From assembly GCA_913009215.1 (NCBI GenBank), contig CAJVXG010000016.1, positions 1 to 15,098 on the forward strand: a stretch of 15,098 nucleotides of DNA. Reading direction: 5' to 3'. This document shows positions 14,970 through 15,098 of this stretch, piece by piece. This DNA is from an uncultured Gammaproteobacteria bacterium. GTDB lineage: Bacteria > Pseudomonadota > Gammaproteobacteria > Acidiferrobacterales > CAJVXG01. Under the pieces are notes generated by a model. It ran no database searches and was not told the DNA's origin. It saw nothing but the letters and a program-made list of their open reading frames with translations. Within the stretch, counting starts at the first letter, position 1. Every line of letters begins with the position of its first letter. A program made the translations under genes and the position numbers.

Positions 14970-14984
14970 ACAGGGATATCCTGT
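14970..14984. repeat. Short inverted repeat after hemN
   Basis: ACAGG-GATAT-CCTGT forms a 5-base-pair inverted repeat around a central GGATATCC palindrome, 21 bases after the hemN stop. No T run follows, so it is a weak terminator candidate at best. The rest of 14950-15065 is AT-rich and includes a TATACT (15025-15030) without a clear -35 partner. Confidence 0.2.
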
Positions 14985-15065
14985 GTAGACTTCACCCATA
15001 AATCCTGCTCAAATAGAATTAATATATACTTAATATTGAATTCGTCTTCGGGTAGGGTAGGCAAC

Positions 15066-15098
15066 ATGCCGGCATCAGGCAAAGCAGAAACCGTCAGT
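15066..15098 (+). CDS. Start of a further gene, cut by window edge
   Basis: An ATG at 15066 preceded 5 bases upstream by the purine-rich TAGGGTAGG opens a frame of 11 codons (MPASGKAETVS) that runs off the window. The ribosome site is better than most in this window, and the same-strand position after hemN fits a next gene. The residues are too few to name it. In several gammaproteobacteria the gene after hemN encodes an FNR/ANR-family regulator, which would fit the FNR box found here, but that is a guess from gene order. Confidence 0.4.
   Translation, partial: MPASGKAETVS

Overview
The window reads as a stretch of chromosome from a free-living gammaproteobacterium with an aerobic or facultative respiratory life. 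HflD is largely a gammaproteobacterial protein, the HemN and MoaC match the Escherichia coli proteins residue by residue at key positions, and heme A synthase points to an aa3-type terminal oxidase. GatB suggests tRNA-dependent amidation of Asp and/or Glu. I see no insertion sequence, phage gene, CRISPR array, tRNA or rRNA. Base composition looks even by eye. The assignment below class level is open.

Layout. 1-1285: gatB, cut at its 5' end by the window edge. 1282-1935 (minus): hflD, starting at TTG and overlapping the end of gatB. 2124-4529 (plus): three genes in a row, a patatin-like phospholipase, an exported protein of unknown function and an exported YiiX-like papain-fold hydrolase. 4526-8041 (minus): a 1171-residue flavoprotein that joins, in one chain, a GltD/NfnB-like half with two predicted [4Fe-4S] clusters and a PyrK/NfnA-like half with a predicted [2Fe-2S] cluster, behind a long unrecognised N-terminal region. 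8181-9183 (minus): moaB and moaC, overlapping. 9263-10465 (plus): moeA, divergent from moaB. 10472-11512 (minus): ctaA. 11672-12322 (plus): a Cys-rich protein of unknown function. 12418-13491 (plus): a globin-coupled diguanylate cyclase. 13561-14949 (plus): hemN. A further gene appears to start at 15066.

How the parts fit. The right-hand third has an oxygen theme: heme A synthesis for a terminal oxidase, a heme-globin sensor that makes c-di-GMP, the oxygen-independent step of heme synthesis, and a perfect FNR/ANR site (TTGAT-N4-ATCAA, 11599-11612) in the divergent region between ctaA and the unknown gene. The site lies at the right distance for a class II promoter of the unknown gene and about -64 for ctaA. 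The middle holds late molybdenum-cofactor genes beside the large electron-transfer flavoprotein. The left part groups a lipase-like and a hydrolase-like protein that probably act on envelope lipids or cell wall.

The best candidates for something little described are the single-chain Nfn-like flavoprotein, which could be a one-polypeptide NAD(P)H transhydrogenase or electron-bifurcating enzyme, and the FNR-controlled Cys/His-rich protein with a degenerate von Willebrand A-like pattern.
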